From Pomphorhynchus laevis (taxonomy: Eukaryota; Acanthocephala; Palaeacanthocephala; Echinorhynchida; Pomphorhynchidae): 64,000 nucleotides of DNA. How positions within the stretch are numbered: the stretch's first letter is position 1; every line of letters starts with the position of its first letter. The notes beneath the pieces are model-generated. The model saw nothing but the letters and a program-made list of their open reading frames with translations. It made no database searches and was not told the origin of the DNA. The position numbers and the translations under genes were made by a program. Shown in pieces: positions 41,925-51,958 of this stretch. Location of the stretch: positions 1 to 64,000 of the forward strand of contig WNNJ02003021.1 in assembly GCA_012934845.2 (NCBI GenBank), given 5' to 3'.

Positions 41925-43085
41925 ATTTATTTTAACGTTGCAAATACCTGCCGGCGCACGGTTACATGACCACTAAAAAACACAAATCTAAATCATGTGT
42001 CGAGAAGGCGGGAACGGATGAGGTATTTGAATGTGATAAAAGAAGGATAACTGCGGACGTTGAAAGGGAGCTGATTCGAGGCTTAGAGGGCGGCGACGAG
42101 GAATGATCGGAGACCGTAGTTGTTAGTAATTGATGCGGGCAGAAGAGTTGAGCGATTTCGGAAGGTGTGCGGTAGAGGAAATGTGTGGCTGAAGAGGACA
42201 TGAGCTTAAATCGTTAGGATAGGACAGAGGACGCGTGAGAGCGATGCTTCAAACAATTTTCAGGAGATGGGCTGTGAAGGAATATACTGAGAAGATTTGT
42301 TTGGGCGGATGAATCCGACAAGAGATGTCGTTGAAAAATGATGGTGTTTCCACAGGAACAAGAGACGAAGGATAGATCTGAAGGCAGAAACATCGTGATC
42401 GATACGTGCCTGTGCAGATAAGGAATGAAAGGAGTGATGTTGGTGACGATGACGCAACGATCGCGAGAAGCGTTTCCGTGAAGGTGGATGAGTGATGTGA
42501 GTTGGTGAGGTCAGGATAGGAAAGCTGGGAGTTGAGGATTTGAAGGGAGCAAGTTCGATATCGGGAGACATAAATAGGGATAATATATAGGCTTGCAATC
42601 GATGTGAAGAAAGGTTATGAATAAAAGGATCGTGGAGGTTGGTGAGGTGATTTTGATGAATGGATGTATGTTATTAAGAAACGAGATAGGAGGGATGGGA
42701 CGGGGTGTCAGGGAGTGAAGATGACATGGGATAGGAAGTGTATATGGTGACAGGAACACTGGGTGGAGAAAGGACATTATAAACGATGGGTTTATTTTGA
42801 GTCGACGTTGGATGTTAATATGTGCTTATGGGAGAGGTTGCGCATTAGTTTGTTTGCTCAAATCCACATATGAAGTCTATAGATTTACTGTTGTCACAGG
42901 CGATTGTGGTCTAGACGCTGCAGTCGTGTGTCGAGCACTTTACTTGTAGTTGAGCATAGTTGGTGTCGGTCGTAGCTGTTTTCATACGTCCTACTATTAA
43001 CGTTATTATGTACTGAAGCTGTTAAATTTGCTACTGGAAGTGATTGAATTGATCTCCAACTGATTTAATTGATCTACTGATTGAA
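41925..43085 (-). mobile_element. LINE-A deletion derivative keeping both ends
   Basis: 3' end and tail at 41925-42125, then directly ORF1 sequence (42130-42990) and the 5' UTR with degenerate 16-bp repeats (43025-43085). The entire endonuclease and RT (about 3 kb) is missing through a clean junction near 42128. ORF1 text on the minus strand includes MSSSATHFLYRTPSEIAQL, FIRPNKSSQY and the PHD-like 'KCSTHDCSV'. It is a short non-autonomous-looking form of about 1.16 kb. Confidence 0.8.
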
Positions 43086-43089
43086 TAGA

Positions 43090-43345
43090 GTTTTATTGGG
43101 AGAAGTGAGATAGAATGGTACGAAGATGGAAGTAAGGGGTCGAGATATTGCCTTTTTGAGGAAAGGGCGAACAGTGGCGCATTTATAGTTGGAAGGAAAT
43201 GTGTGGTCGCGGCTAGACAAGTTGAACAAAGTGTTTAGAAAGGTGAGATAGATGAGCATATATTTTTAAGCAAGTGAGTGGGAATTGGGCCAGAAGGAGA
43301 GGTTTTATTAGGTAATGACAGGAGAACCGAAGAAACTTCATCAGA
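43090..43345 (-). mobile_element. LINE-B RT fragment
   Basis: About 250 bp matching 53290-53520 in inverse orientation (pre-RT and RT fingers: PNKTSP.PIPTHL, 'SSRDHTFPSNYKCATVRPFL'). It directly abuts the 5' end of the LINE-A derivative. Confidence 0.75.
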
Positions 43346-43796
43346 CGAAACTTGAATAAGGTTGAATAGCTATGTGAGCGAAATATTTAGAGAGAAGAGA
43401 GGATACAAGGGGCATATATGTATAATTTAATTTCACAACCTTCTGCAACTTATACTGCAATTTTTCCATAATTCCTTATAAATGAAGACTGTATTTCTTT
43501 GTCTACTGAAAAACGATTGTTTGTGTGCAATTTAAAATTTTCAATATTTCGAACTGTGCTTCGCTTTGCAAATGATATTTCATTTAGCATATAATTGCGT
43601 GATTCGATACTGAAAATAAGCCTTCTAAACACAATATTCGTCGTTAAGTTCTTGTGTTCCCCTGATATCTCAAACATCATCCGTCTTTTACTATCAGGTC
43701 TTAGAAGCTTCCATCATTCACTTTGTAAAAAAACTAGTTTTATTACTGTCTACTTCAATAAACTCGAAGACTAAGAAAACAATAAATTTTGTTCAA
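43346..43796. other. No gene recognised
   Basis: A 76-codon minus-strand frame at 43450-43680 has no family motif that I know. The rest is A/T-rich. Confidence 0.4.
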
Positions 43797-44485
43797 AAAA
43801 AAGGATTTATTTTAACGTGGCAAATGCGTGCCAGCGCACGCTTACATGACCACAACAAAACAAAACTGTGAATCAGGTGTCGAGAAGGTGTGAACGGAGG
43901 AGGTGTTTGAATGTGATAAAGGAGGGAGCGCGGCGGACGTCGAGAGGGAGTTGATTCCAGGCAAGTTAGGCGGCGACGAGGAAGGATCGGAGACCGTAGT
44001 TGTTGGAGTAATTAGGAACGTGGAGTAAGAGGGTATGACAGGAACGAAGCGATAGCGAGGTGGGGCGAGTATCGTCTAAGAAAGGAAGGTTGATGAACGA
44101 TGGGGAGCCGACAGCGATGAGACGAAAGGTAACAAGAAGGCGGAGTTTGATGCGGATGTGGATGGTGGGCCAGGAGAGTTGAGCAAAATATGTGGATGTG
44201 TGGTCGAAGCGACGGAGACGAAAGAGCACTCGAACGGCTGAGTTGATTATTCGTTGTAGGGGTGGGATGATGGATTTTGGAGAATTGGCGAAAAGGCTAA
44301 GGCAGTAATCGATTTTAGGAAAAAAAAGCGATGAAAGAAGAGACATACGTGAACAGAAGTTGATAAGGGGGCGGATACGGCGGATGTCACGGAGAATTAA
44401 GTTAGATGAGCGGACCTTGTCACGGACGAAGGGTTTAAGGGAAATGTGATCATCGAAATGATGAACAAGAACGGAAGTCGATAAA
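43797..44485 (-). mobile_element. LINE-A 3' fragment, minus strand
   Basis: Tail at 43800-43870, post-RT region to about 44455. Then a 22-bp piece of its own sequence (acaagaacggaagtcgata, 44463-44482) is repeated out of order at the 5' junction. Coding text (43966-44346): 'SLLSSLFFPKIDYCLSLFA', 'LPFLDDTRPTSLSLRSCHTL'. Confidence 0.88.
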
Positions 44486-44911
44486 GAATTTCTTAAATAA
44501 ATAACTTAACAACCACTATAAATAACTAAAAAGACAGTTGTAACTGAAAAAGACAGTTGATACATAAATTTATGTTCATTATAAAAAACATGGTGTGCAA
44601 AATGTAACATCGGTGCTTCAAAGGAAAACTTGATAATGTAAATTCCAGCTTAAATAAGTGCAATTAAAGTGGGAGATGGAGCTTTTTCTTTGAATTTGGT
44701 CTCAAGCATTGAGGGGACTTTTCTTGTGCCAAAATTAGTCAATTGAGTTTGCATACAGATCCTCGAACCATTTGAAAAGCATAATATATTCAATATGTTC
44801 TTGAGATGATTCTCAGAACTTTACAAGAAAAGAGTATTATTTAACTCAATTAAATTTTATAAGGCAAATGTGCGTATATCTTTCTGCACCTTTGACCTAG
44901 CTTTGGTTTAA

Positions 44912-45435
44912 ATGGAATACTTCAAGAAGAGATTTTCAGATATTAGGACGATGTCTTTTAAGCTTATCCAGGCTTCCGTGAAAATTACAAATATTACGTC
45001 ATTTCTGTCTGATAACGATGTACAAGACCGGGAAAGGCAATACCACGTAACTAACCTTCGATTTATCACGATAAGGAATGGTTTTCCTATCCCAATGGCC
45101 TTCTGTTCAACGTCATTGGACGATGCTGAATGTCTTGCCAATTCCTCCTGTAATCAATTCCTTGGACATAACTTATTATTTACATTATAAGATACTGATT
45201 CACTGACGTACCCCATTGCAATAAATGCTATCAATGGGCATTGGGTATCAGGATGTAATCTCCCCCGTGCATGTGTGGGATGTGGAACTCCCGAAGTACA
45301 TTCCGGGAAGTGCAATGAGCATCCGCACTGTTCGAATTAGGGAGGAGAGCACCCATCATGATCGCAGAAATGCAGTGTCTTCAAAAGTTATGAAAAGTAA
45401 CATTCATGGGCTTCCGCTAAACCGGCCAACTTCGC
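44912..45435 (+). pseudogene. LINE-D gag-like ORF1 with zinc knuckles
   Basis: The 44912-45190 frame reads 'HVTNLRFITIRNGFPIPMAF' and 'DDAECLANS'. In the following frames three knuckles appear: CNKCYQWGHWVSGC-type (CX2CX4HX4C, 45206-45255 with a slip), CVGCGTPEVHSGKC (45277-45318) and CSNCGGEHPSWSQKC-like (45328-45372, with a TAG at the fourth position). The third has the C..CGG.HP..S..C form of R1/I ORF1. Role in the family: RNA binding in the RNP. Broken by stops and slips. Confidence 0.65.
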
Positions 45436-47269
45436 TGATGCTTGTTCTTCTAACAATAGAATTGCAGACTTAGATATTTTAAAGCTTATTGATGCCAAGC
45501 AGCATCTATGAAAAAATGCAAGCATTAATTCAATACTTAATGTCCAAGTTTGAATAGTTATGAAATCCACCTACAACAACAGCTAAGACCACAACTAAAA
45601 AAGCCCCCCCCCTTTCTAAGAAACGTAATGTCTCAATTCAAAGCCTATCCTCGTTCAAACTGGCAAGGAAAGATAAAGTTTAGGAAGTGGCAGCCACCTC
45701 AACGGGAAATGAAAAAATTTCCGTGGGCAAGTGGATCTACCTATTGTGACCGGTTGTGGTAAGGGCAACCTTCAGCCTATGCTTCCAACTAGGGAGGAGG
45801 GCGTCCCGCTCCGGTATCACTAACGAAATGAATAGTAATCAAGAACCTTTTTCACTGAGTATTCTTAAGTAAAATTCGGAAGGTAATTCCGCCCTTAAGC
45901 TTCGATCTGGTAGAGATGCAGATGTTATAGTCCTTCAGAAGACGCTGTCTATCCGTCTCCCCCAGGACATTACTCGATTTATCACAAAGCATATATTCAC
46001 CCACTTTACTCCATACATAACCCTGCCACACTTATCTTCTTCTTAGGTCTTAAAAATGTCTTAATGTTTCCTATTGTCTTATCAATGTATTAATGTATTC
46101 TTCTCAAGGTCTAACCTTAGTAAAATGCTCCTTAATGGAATCACTTACATAACTATTTTTGTCCAGCCCTTTATTGTTTAGATATATCACTTGTTAAGAA
46201 CGGTAAACGCATCAGCATAGCCAATGTCTACATCCGATCAGAGGAAATTCACAAGAGCCGTGACCTTCTGGATGGTATATTAGGTAGCGGCTTAGACATG
46301 TTACTTGGTGACTTCAACGACAGAACTGGTCGTTGGATTAATGCAGTAATTCGCAGAGCCAGGAACGACTATCTTTTACGTAAACCATCACCCCCACTTT
46401 TCATTGCTCTACACCAAATTCTCTCATCGACATTCTACTGCTACATAGGATGTAGTTGTTAAAACCATTCTGCACCGAGCAGTCGCGCCAACATCTACCC
46501 ACCTCGCTTGACCTAATACGCTGGCGGCTTGAAGAAGATACGTTGCTTAGAAAAGGGTTTCACTTTGATCCTATTAAAGTGGCATTCTTTCAGATAGCTA
46601 TCTAACTCTTCCTTAGGATAGGTAATGCGAGCTTGGCCGAATTTAATTCCTACCTTTCTTCGCAAGCTACCGAGATCCTTTCGACTACCTATAAAGGTTG
46701 CATTTATGGTCCTACTTCAACAAAACTCAAGGTCCTAGTGAAAATGCTACATCTTCCCAATCTCTCAGCTTCACTCGGGCAGGTTCTCGAATGAATACTG
46801 GAGTTCTATATATAGGCTCAAGCTGAGTAGGGACAGGGCGAGCATTGCTCGTCTTAGTTCCTTTCGGGCTTCCTTCTGATAGATTTTCAAGAGAGAGAAG
46901 TCTGTCCGCTGGCGGGAGATGGCTTCGTGTTGGATTTTACTAGTCCTACATAAATATGGCGCCACGCTTTATCCCCAACCAATCCCGTCTTGGGGTGACT
47001 TCAGGAGCACGGTTCTATCTGGTACAGATATCCTTAATTCATGGGCCCACTTCCGGGCACATCGAAATCCGTCGCCCTACTTTCTTATCGAGTTTGTCAG
47101 CTTTTGACAGCCGATCATATAAAATAAGTGGCCTTCGCAATAATTTTAGCCTCACAATCCGATGTAACTGACATCAACATCAGCCGTAGAATATTTTTAC
47201 CTAAGATAAAATCGGTTTAATGTCCCAAAGACATGGTGCTAATTTCGATTTAAAATTTCATCATCTCCA

Positions 47270-47720
47270 TCTACGAAAAAGCGCTTGAGCGTAGAATCCG
47301 CGACCATTTAAGTAGATGTAATTTAATCCCACCGTGTTTTCATGGTTTTGTCAAAGGTCGATTGGTTCATTTAGCAATTGGTGAAGTACATAAGTTTCGT
47401 CAGGATAACAGTCACCAGCTTGCTGTGGCTGTTTTCCTTGACTTTTCTGCTGCATTTGACCTCATTTCTATTTCCTTTGTTATCTCCTTTGTCAGGTCTA
47501 TCGGGTTGCCTGCGAGAATTGTTAACAGGGTGGAGATATTACTGTATACCAAGCGGTTCTACCATAAAGACTAGCATGATGCACGTCAGTTCTTACATAT
47601 TACAGCTGTGCCTCAAGGCTCTCCACTTTATCCTGTCTTATATCTTGCTGCCTTCATTGTACTCTTCAAAACATTACAACGCGATCAATATCTAGTGGTA
47701 TATGCTTATGATACCACAGT
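47270..47720 (+). pseudogene. LINE-D RT remains
   Basis: 'YEKALERRIRDHLSRCNLIP' and 'FHGFVKGRLVHLAIGEVHKF' precede motif A (AVFLDFSAAFDLISISF). A motif B relic (AVPQGSPLYPVLYLAA) is near 47610-47660. Motif C has decayed to 'VVYAYDTT' (47693). Three frames. Confidence 0.6.
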
Positions 47721-48250
47721 TCTGTTTTAAATGACCAGCTACGTCCATCCAATCTTATTTTGAACTCCCCCAAATTGCAGGTGGTCGTATTTAATGGCGT
47801 GTTTGCAACAAAAGAAGAAACTTAAGATACTAGCATTTTATGCACTCTCCTTCATCTTATAGCCTTAACCATTCTCTATCTTCACGAGTCGAGTAAAATA
47901 TCTGTAGTTCACTATTACGGCGAACTAGTCGTGAAAGTTGACCTGGATAGACTTAAACGTACCCTGAAGAGAGCTAGGATGTTCTTGAAACGTGCCCTTT
48001 ATCTATCATTGAATGAGAAAACGTAAGTACGCTTTTAATGTACTCGGACTATCTCGAGATTAGTCTTCTCTAGAGGACGTCCCACAGGGCAAATACTGGT
48101 TTCTCAAGCTCTTAATCTCGAGATTACCGTCCATAGTCCGCCTTGACTGGACTCTTAGGTGTGTGAGAGACCTGAATTGTTCAGTCAGAGGGCGGCACGC
48201 TAGTGCGGCAGGGGGCTCAGATCCCACCGGACTTGAGCCTTGAATTTGAA

Positions 48251-49360
48251 TGGAGACTGATAGCTTATCTAAGATGAAATTGAAGATTAATAGATTTTTT
48301 GGATTGTTTAGTTTTTAAATTGTTTATCTAACAATTGTTTTGTTCATATATCTTTATATTGTGATCGGTCTATTGCGGTTCGTTACCGGTCGATTGCGGT
48401 ATTTTGAAATATTGTTTACACATTGATATTTGAGTTCAATAAAAATAAATGATAAAAATTCAACGCTATATTTCAAGCTTGTGTTATTAGCGTTCACCTT
48501 AAATAATCGAAATGTTTAACTGGTAACAATTCATCATTTATTTAACTACTACATCAAAACCTAATTTTACTATTTCTATCATAAAAAAGTTATTGGATTT
48601 TATTACCAAATTTATTGGGTTTTATGTAATGCTGAATTCTAGTATATTTTTATCTTCTGGATATATTTATATACCTTTTCTATTATTTAGTAATTGTTTC
48701 TAAAAGGTTATTAACATTTTTTAAAATATAAAGTAATCGGCTGTAAATTTTTTTAAATCTTTTATTTATTATAACAATACATTCAGTGTTTATATCGTTC
48801 ATGTAGATTTTTTTACTTTTATAATGTTCATAAGTAAATTGTTATGACGACCCACACATTTATAGTTGATGATCAATAAATCTTGTTGGATGTTTAATCC
48901 GGTTTTATGTCAAATTTTCCAGACGATAAAGGGTTATTGTGTCATCGACAAAAATCAATTATATCGCTTTACTGCGGGAACTTCTGCAGTCTTCGTAAAG
49001 ATTAGCCACTGACATGCGGCTAATTTATAGTGGCTATTAGCTAAATAATTTCAATTGAAATAATATGACTATCATATGTTCTTTTAGTTTAAGAATCAAT
49101 AAATAAATCTAAACGCTAAATTACTATCGAAGTTTTTTAGTCCAAATCATAATTGACAAGTTTCTTCCTAACATTTATCTTTTACACTTTTTCAGCTTCC
49201 TTTTTCCTCTAGAAAGAAGGAAAGTATCTTTTTTAAAATAAAAAAGATGAACATTTTTCTCGAAATAAAAGTTGAAGAGCTGTTTTCATTTCATGATTTA
49301 ATTTTTAAAATTATTATTAAAATTTTTTTATTGTATCTTTTTTAAAATATAGTTTTTTAT
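48251..49360. other. Intergenic A/T-rich DNA upstream of SNU13
   Basis: No open frames of note. 'cggtctattgcggttc' and 'cggtcgattgcggtat' (48365-48405) form a short direct repeat. If SNU13 has a 5'-UTR intron it would lie here; no donor or exon can be shown. Confidence 0.5.
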
Positions 49361-49372
49361 TTTTTTTAATAG
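49355..49372 (+). promoter_or_regulatory. Splice or trans-splice acceptor abutting the SNU13 ATG
   Basis: A T-rich run ends 'tttttttaatag' with AG at 49371-49372 and the ATG starts at 49373 with no gap. An acceptor fused to the start codon suits spliced-leader addition or an intron just before the ATG. Inference only. Confidence 0.5.
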
Positions 49373-49774
49373 ATGTCGGTAGAAGCAAAAGACGTAAATC
49401 CAAAAGCTTATCCGTTGGCGGATGTTAAACTAACAAAATCTATTTTGGAGTTGGTTAATGAGGCTCAAAATTTCAATCAACTAAAAAAGGGAGCTAACGA
49501 AGCAACGAAAACACTGAACAGAGGAACTGCATCTTTAATTGTCTTGGCCGCTGATACTGTACCTATTGAAATTTTGATGCATCTCCCGCTTCTTTGTGAG
49601 GATAAAAATGTACCGTACGTTTTTGTGCAATCCAAACAAGCTCTCGGTCGAGCCTGTGGTGTCACTCGTCCAGTTATGGCCTGTTCGATTACAACCGGTC
49701 CCGGTGGTGGACAAAGCCAACTGGATTCCAAGGTTACAGATGTTCGGAATAATGTCGAGAAGCTGCTTATCTAG
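49373..49774 (+). CDS. SNU13: SNU13/NHP2L1 (15.5K) RNA-binding protein
   Basis: Complete 133-codon ORF. SNU13 is an L7Ae-family protein that binds the kink-turn of U4 snRNA in the tri-snRNP and of box C/D snoRNAs, so it serves both splicing and rRNA 2'-O-methylation in the nucleus and nucleolus. Family blocks: [16 protein letters not shown] (residues 7-22), '[19 protein letters not shown]' (kink-turn contact region), [15 protein letters not shown], '[18 protein letters not shown]'. Usual length is 126-130. The C-terminal segment after MACSIT is unusual: a Gly-rich [13 protein letters not shown] replaces the short family linker before VEKLLI. There is no disruption; a LINE-D fragment lies 276 bp downstream. 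The start is set by the acceptor directly before the ATG. Confidence 0.97.
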   Translation: MSVEAKDVNPKAYPLADVKLTKSILELVNEAQNFNQLKKGANEATKTLNRGTASLIVLAADTVPIEILMHLPLLCEDKNVPYVFVQSKQALGRACGVTRPVMACSITTGPGGGQSQLDSKVTDVRNNVEKLLI

Positions 49775-50050
49775 TTCGCCGGCTAATGATGTCGTTAAAA
49801 TTGCTTAGCTATTTCAAATCTACATTGTATAATGAAAATGATCGTTGCTTATGCACTCTCTAAAAATATTTAATACTGGTTTTTTAAACTACTTTGTACC
49901 ATTACACGTAAATGATTTCGGCCGAAACTGATTGTCTAATCCAACCATTTTCAATTTAGAATGTACTTTTTTTAGAAAAATGTCATAAATTTGAAATAAT
50001 TAAAACTATTGCTATAAACTATTGTTATAGACTCTTAACAACCCACTATG

Positions 50051-50467
50051 AGAGCTAGTTGGGCTCTGAAACGGGCCCAACATCTGTCGTTGATGGGAAA
50101 ACTCAAGTGCGCCTTTGGGGTACTTGGGCTATCTCGGGATTAGACTTCTTCTCTAGAGGACGTCCCCCAGAGCAAAGACTAAGGTTTCTTAAGCTCCTCA
50201 TCTCCCGCTTACCCATCATAGTTCGCGCCGACTGGACTCTTCGGGGGGGGGTGAAAGACCCCGGGTGGTTTAGTCGGAAAGCGGCGTGCTGGATCGGTTG
50301 GAGGGCTCAGATCCCTTTGGATTTGGGGTCTCTTTGTGTATAGTGTTGGAGACTGTCATGTCAAGTTCAAGATGCAGTTCATTTATCTGACATTGACATT
50401 ATAACTATTTTGTTGTCATTATTTATGTCGTTATGTATTGTTTTTAATAAAACCTTTATTATTACAG
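50051..50467 (+). mobile_element. LINE-D 5'-truncated insertion with 9-bp target duplication
   Basis: It matches the LINE-D 3' region (compare 2010-2300 and 47965-48240), including the G-run near 50245, and continues through a 3' UTR with 'aataaaacc' near 50447 to 'attattacag'. 'cccactatg' precedes it (50042-50050) and follows it (50468-50476) exactly. A 94-codon frame (50059-50343) is still open. The cleanest LINE-D insertion here and probably the youngest. Confidence 0.88.
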
Positions 50468-50638
50468 CCCACTATGTGGCTTGAAGGCTATACTAATCTT
50501 GATTTTTACTCTCTAAAATATGGAAATTTATTTTCGCAATGCATATAAAAAATTTTGGTGTCTAATAAACATACTATTATTCCTGTCAGTTCCGCTCGCT
50601 ACGCTCGCGGATTCAGCTCAATCTATCGATAAAAGGTC

Positions 50639-51958
50639 ATGCCTAAAAAGCGCGATCTCAGATCCCTGTTCCTGATCAAGAATCTTCCACATCAGAATGC
50701 AATGATGGTTATACCAGCTTTGAAGTTGGATGCGATTCCAAAGATTGCGATGTATGGACACTTGTTCGTGTTAAAATATCCGACCACTCGGTGTATAAAC
50801 GTAAACATTTCACTTGCGGTTTTTGTACATCAGTACGACTACTACAGTTATCCTGCTCATCTACTCCTGTATCACACGACCACTCAGACCAATGCTGTTT
50901 TAGATGTTTCGCTCGCATCAACACTTTACTTCGCAGCATATAATCCCATTATTGAACCTACTCTCTCACACACTCCTCGTTCAACTACGTACCAAACTTC
51001 CATTAATCTTTCTCATTCTAACAATGCTAACGGTAAAGCTTTTCATCTCGTACCTCCTCTTTCCTATTCCTTCCCTAATCTAAATAAATCTCAAACTTCT
51101 TTATTCTCCTCACGTACTCCTTACTCGACCTCCCCTGTATCACCTCTCAATAATTTACACCCTTCCATCAAAATCATTTCCAGTAACATTTCCGATCAAC
51201 TGATTCAACACTCCATTCCTGTCACTCATGCCCCAACCTATTTTAATTCTCCTTACTCTACCTCCCACGTAACACTTCCAAATAATTTACATCCTTCATT
51301 TAAAATCATATCCAGTCACATCTCTGATCAACCGATTCAACACCCCGCTCCTGTCACACTTGCTCCAACCAATATTAATTCTTTATCAAGCACCCCTGTC
51401 ATTTCCACTTCTATCTGCTCATCTACCTCGACTCCTACCAGCTCTGTCCGTCCACCACTTCCACGAAATCGTTTTCCTTCGCGCGATCGCTGTATAATCA
51501 TATCAAACTTAAAGCTTTCCGAATCTGCTTCTCCACAATCTCGCCTCGATGATGTATCTGCTTTCAGGTATATCCTAGCAACCATTCTTCCTGATGATAA
51601 CCCATCACTCTTCAATAATATTGCTCCTGTATCCTTTATTCGTTTAAACAAATCCACTAAATCCAATCATCTCAGTCCTCCACTCTTAAAAATCGTTTTC
51701 CGACATAGTTCACATGCCTCTTCGGTACTCTCCCAACGTTTTAAACTTTTTACCACTTCATCTACTTGCCGTATCTTTCCTGACCGCTCCCCTTCTGATA
51801 TTGCCCAGCTCAATTTAGCTCGCATTGAAAAACATCGACGTGAAACAAACGGCGAGTCATCCTTATCTATACGTAAAATCAACGGAAATTTTCACGTTCT
51901 TCACACAAGGCCAAAAATTCGATGGCGTCCCATCTCTCCCCCTTATCTTCTTCGCTAG
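50639..51958 (+). CDS. LINE-B ORF1 protein (439 codons)
   Basis: Open frame of 439 codons. The first ~85 residues are read in the wrong frame relative to the conserved finger: a neighbouring frame at 50710-50830 reads EVGCDSKDCDVW and HFTCGFC, the PHD-like pattern seen in LINE-A ORF1. A long Ser/Thr/Pro/Asn-rich middle (about 95-290) contains two 40-residue repeats with 'NLHPSIKIISSNISDQLIQH' type text. The C-terminal RRM-like part (about 295-430) has FIRLNKSTKSN, LLKIVFRHSSHASSVLSQRF, RSPSDIAQLNLARIEKHRRE and HVLHTRPKIRWRP. Expected role: RNA binding in the RNP. It ends at TAG 51956-51958, 37 nt inside ORF2. Confidence 0.7.
   Translation: MPKKRDLRSLFLIKNLPHQNAMMVIPALKLDAIPKIAMYGHLFVLKYPTTRCINVNISLAVFVHQYDYYSYPAHLLLYHTTTQTNAVLDVSLASTLYFAAYNPIIEPTLSHTPRSTTYQTSINLSHSNNANGKAFHLVPPLSYSFPNLNKSQTSLFSSRTPYSTSPVSPLNNLHPSIKIISSNISDQLIQHSIPVTHAPTYFNSPYSTSHVTLPNNLHPSFKIISSHISDQPIQHPAPVTLAPTNINSLSSTPVISTSICSSTSTPTSSVRPPLPRNRFPSRDRCIIISNLKLSESASPQSRLDDVSAFRYILATILPDDNPSLFNNIAPVSFIRLNKSTKSNHLSPPLLKIVFRHSSHASSVLSQRFKLFTTSSTCRIFPDRSPSDIAQLNLARIEKHRRETNGESSLSIRKINGNFHVLHTRPKIRWRPISPPYLLR

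Larger units (their letters stand above)
44640..48250 (+). mobile_element. LINE-D copy 2, with gag-like ORF1
   Basis: Longest LINE-D copy. ORF1 remains at 44900-45435 with three CCHC-type knuckles, endonuclease at about 45870-46330, linker 46480-46800, RT 47270-47720, C-terminal region to 48245. All parts align with 107-2310 except ORF1. Heavily decayed. The CCHC gag plus APE endonuclease is typical of I, R1 and Jockey clades. Confidence 0.7.

Noticed and set aside
43450-43680. Minus-strand 76-codon ORF
   Set aside because: No motif, no homologous repeat in the window, and a length expected by chance in this composition.
50639-50900. LINE-B ORF1 N-terminus as annotated by the longest frame (MPKKRDLRS...)
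   Set aside because: The conserved Cys finger is in a neighbouring frame, so the first ~85 residues of the long frame are probably not the native protein.
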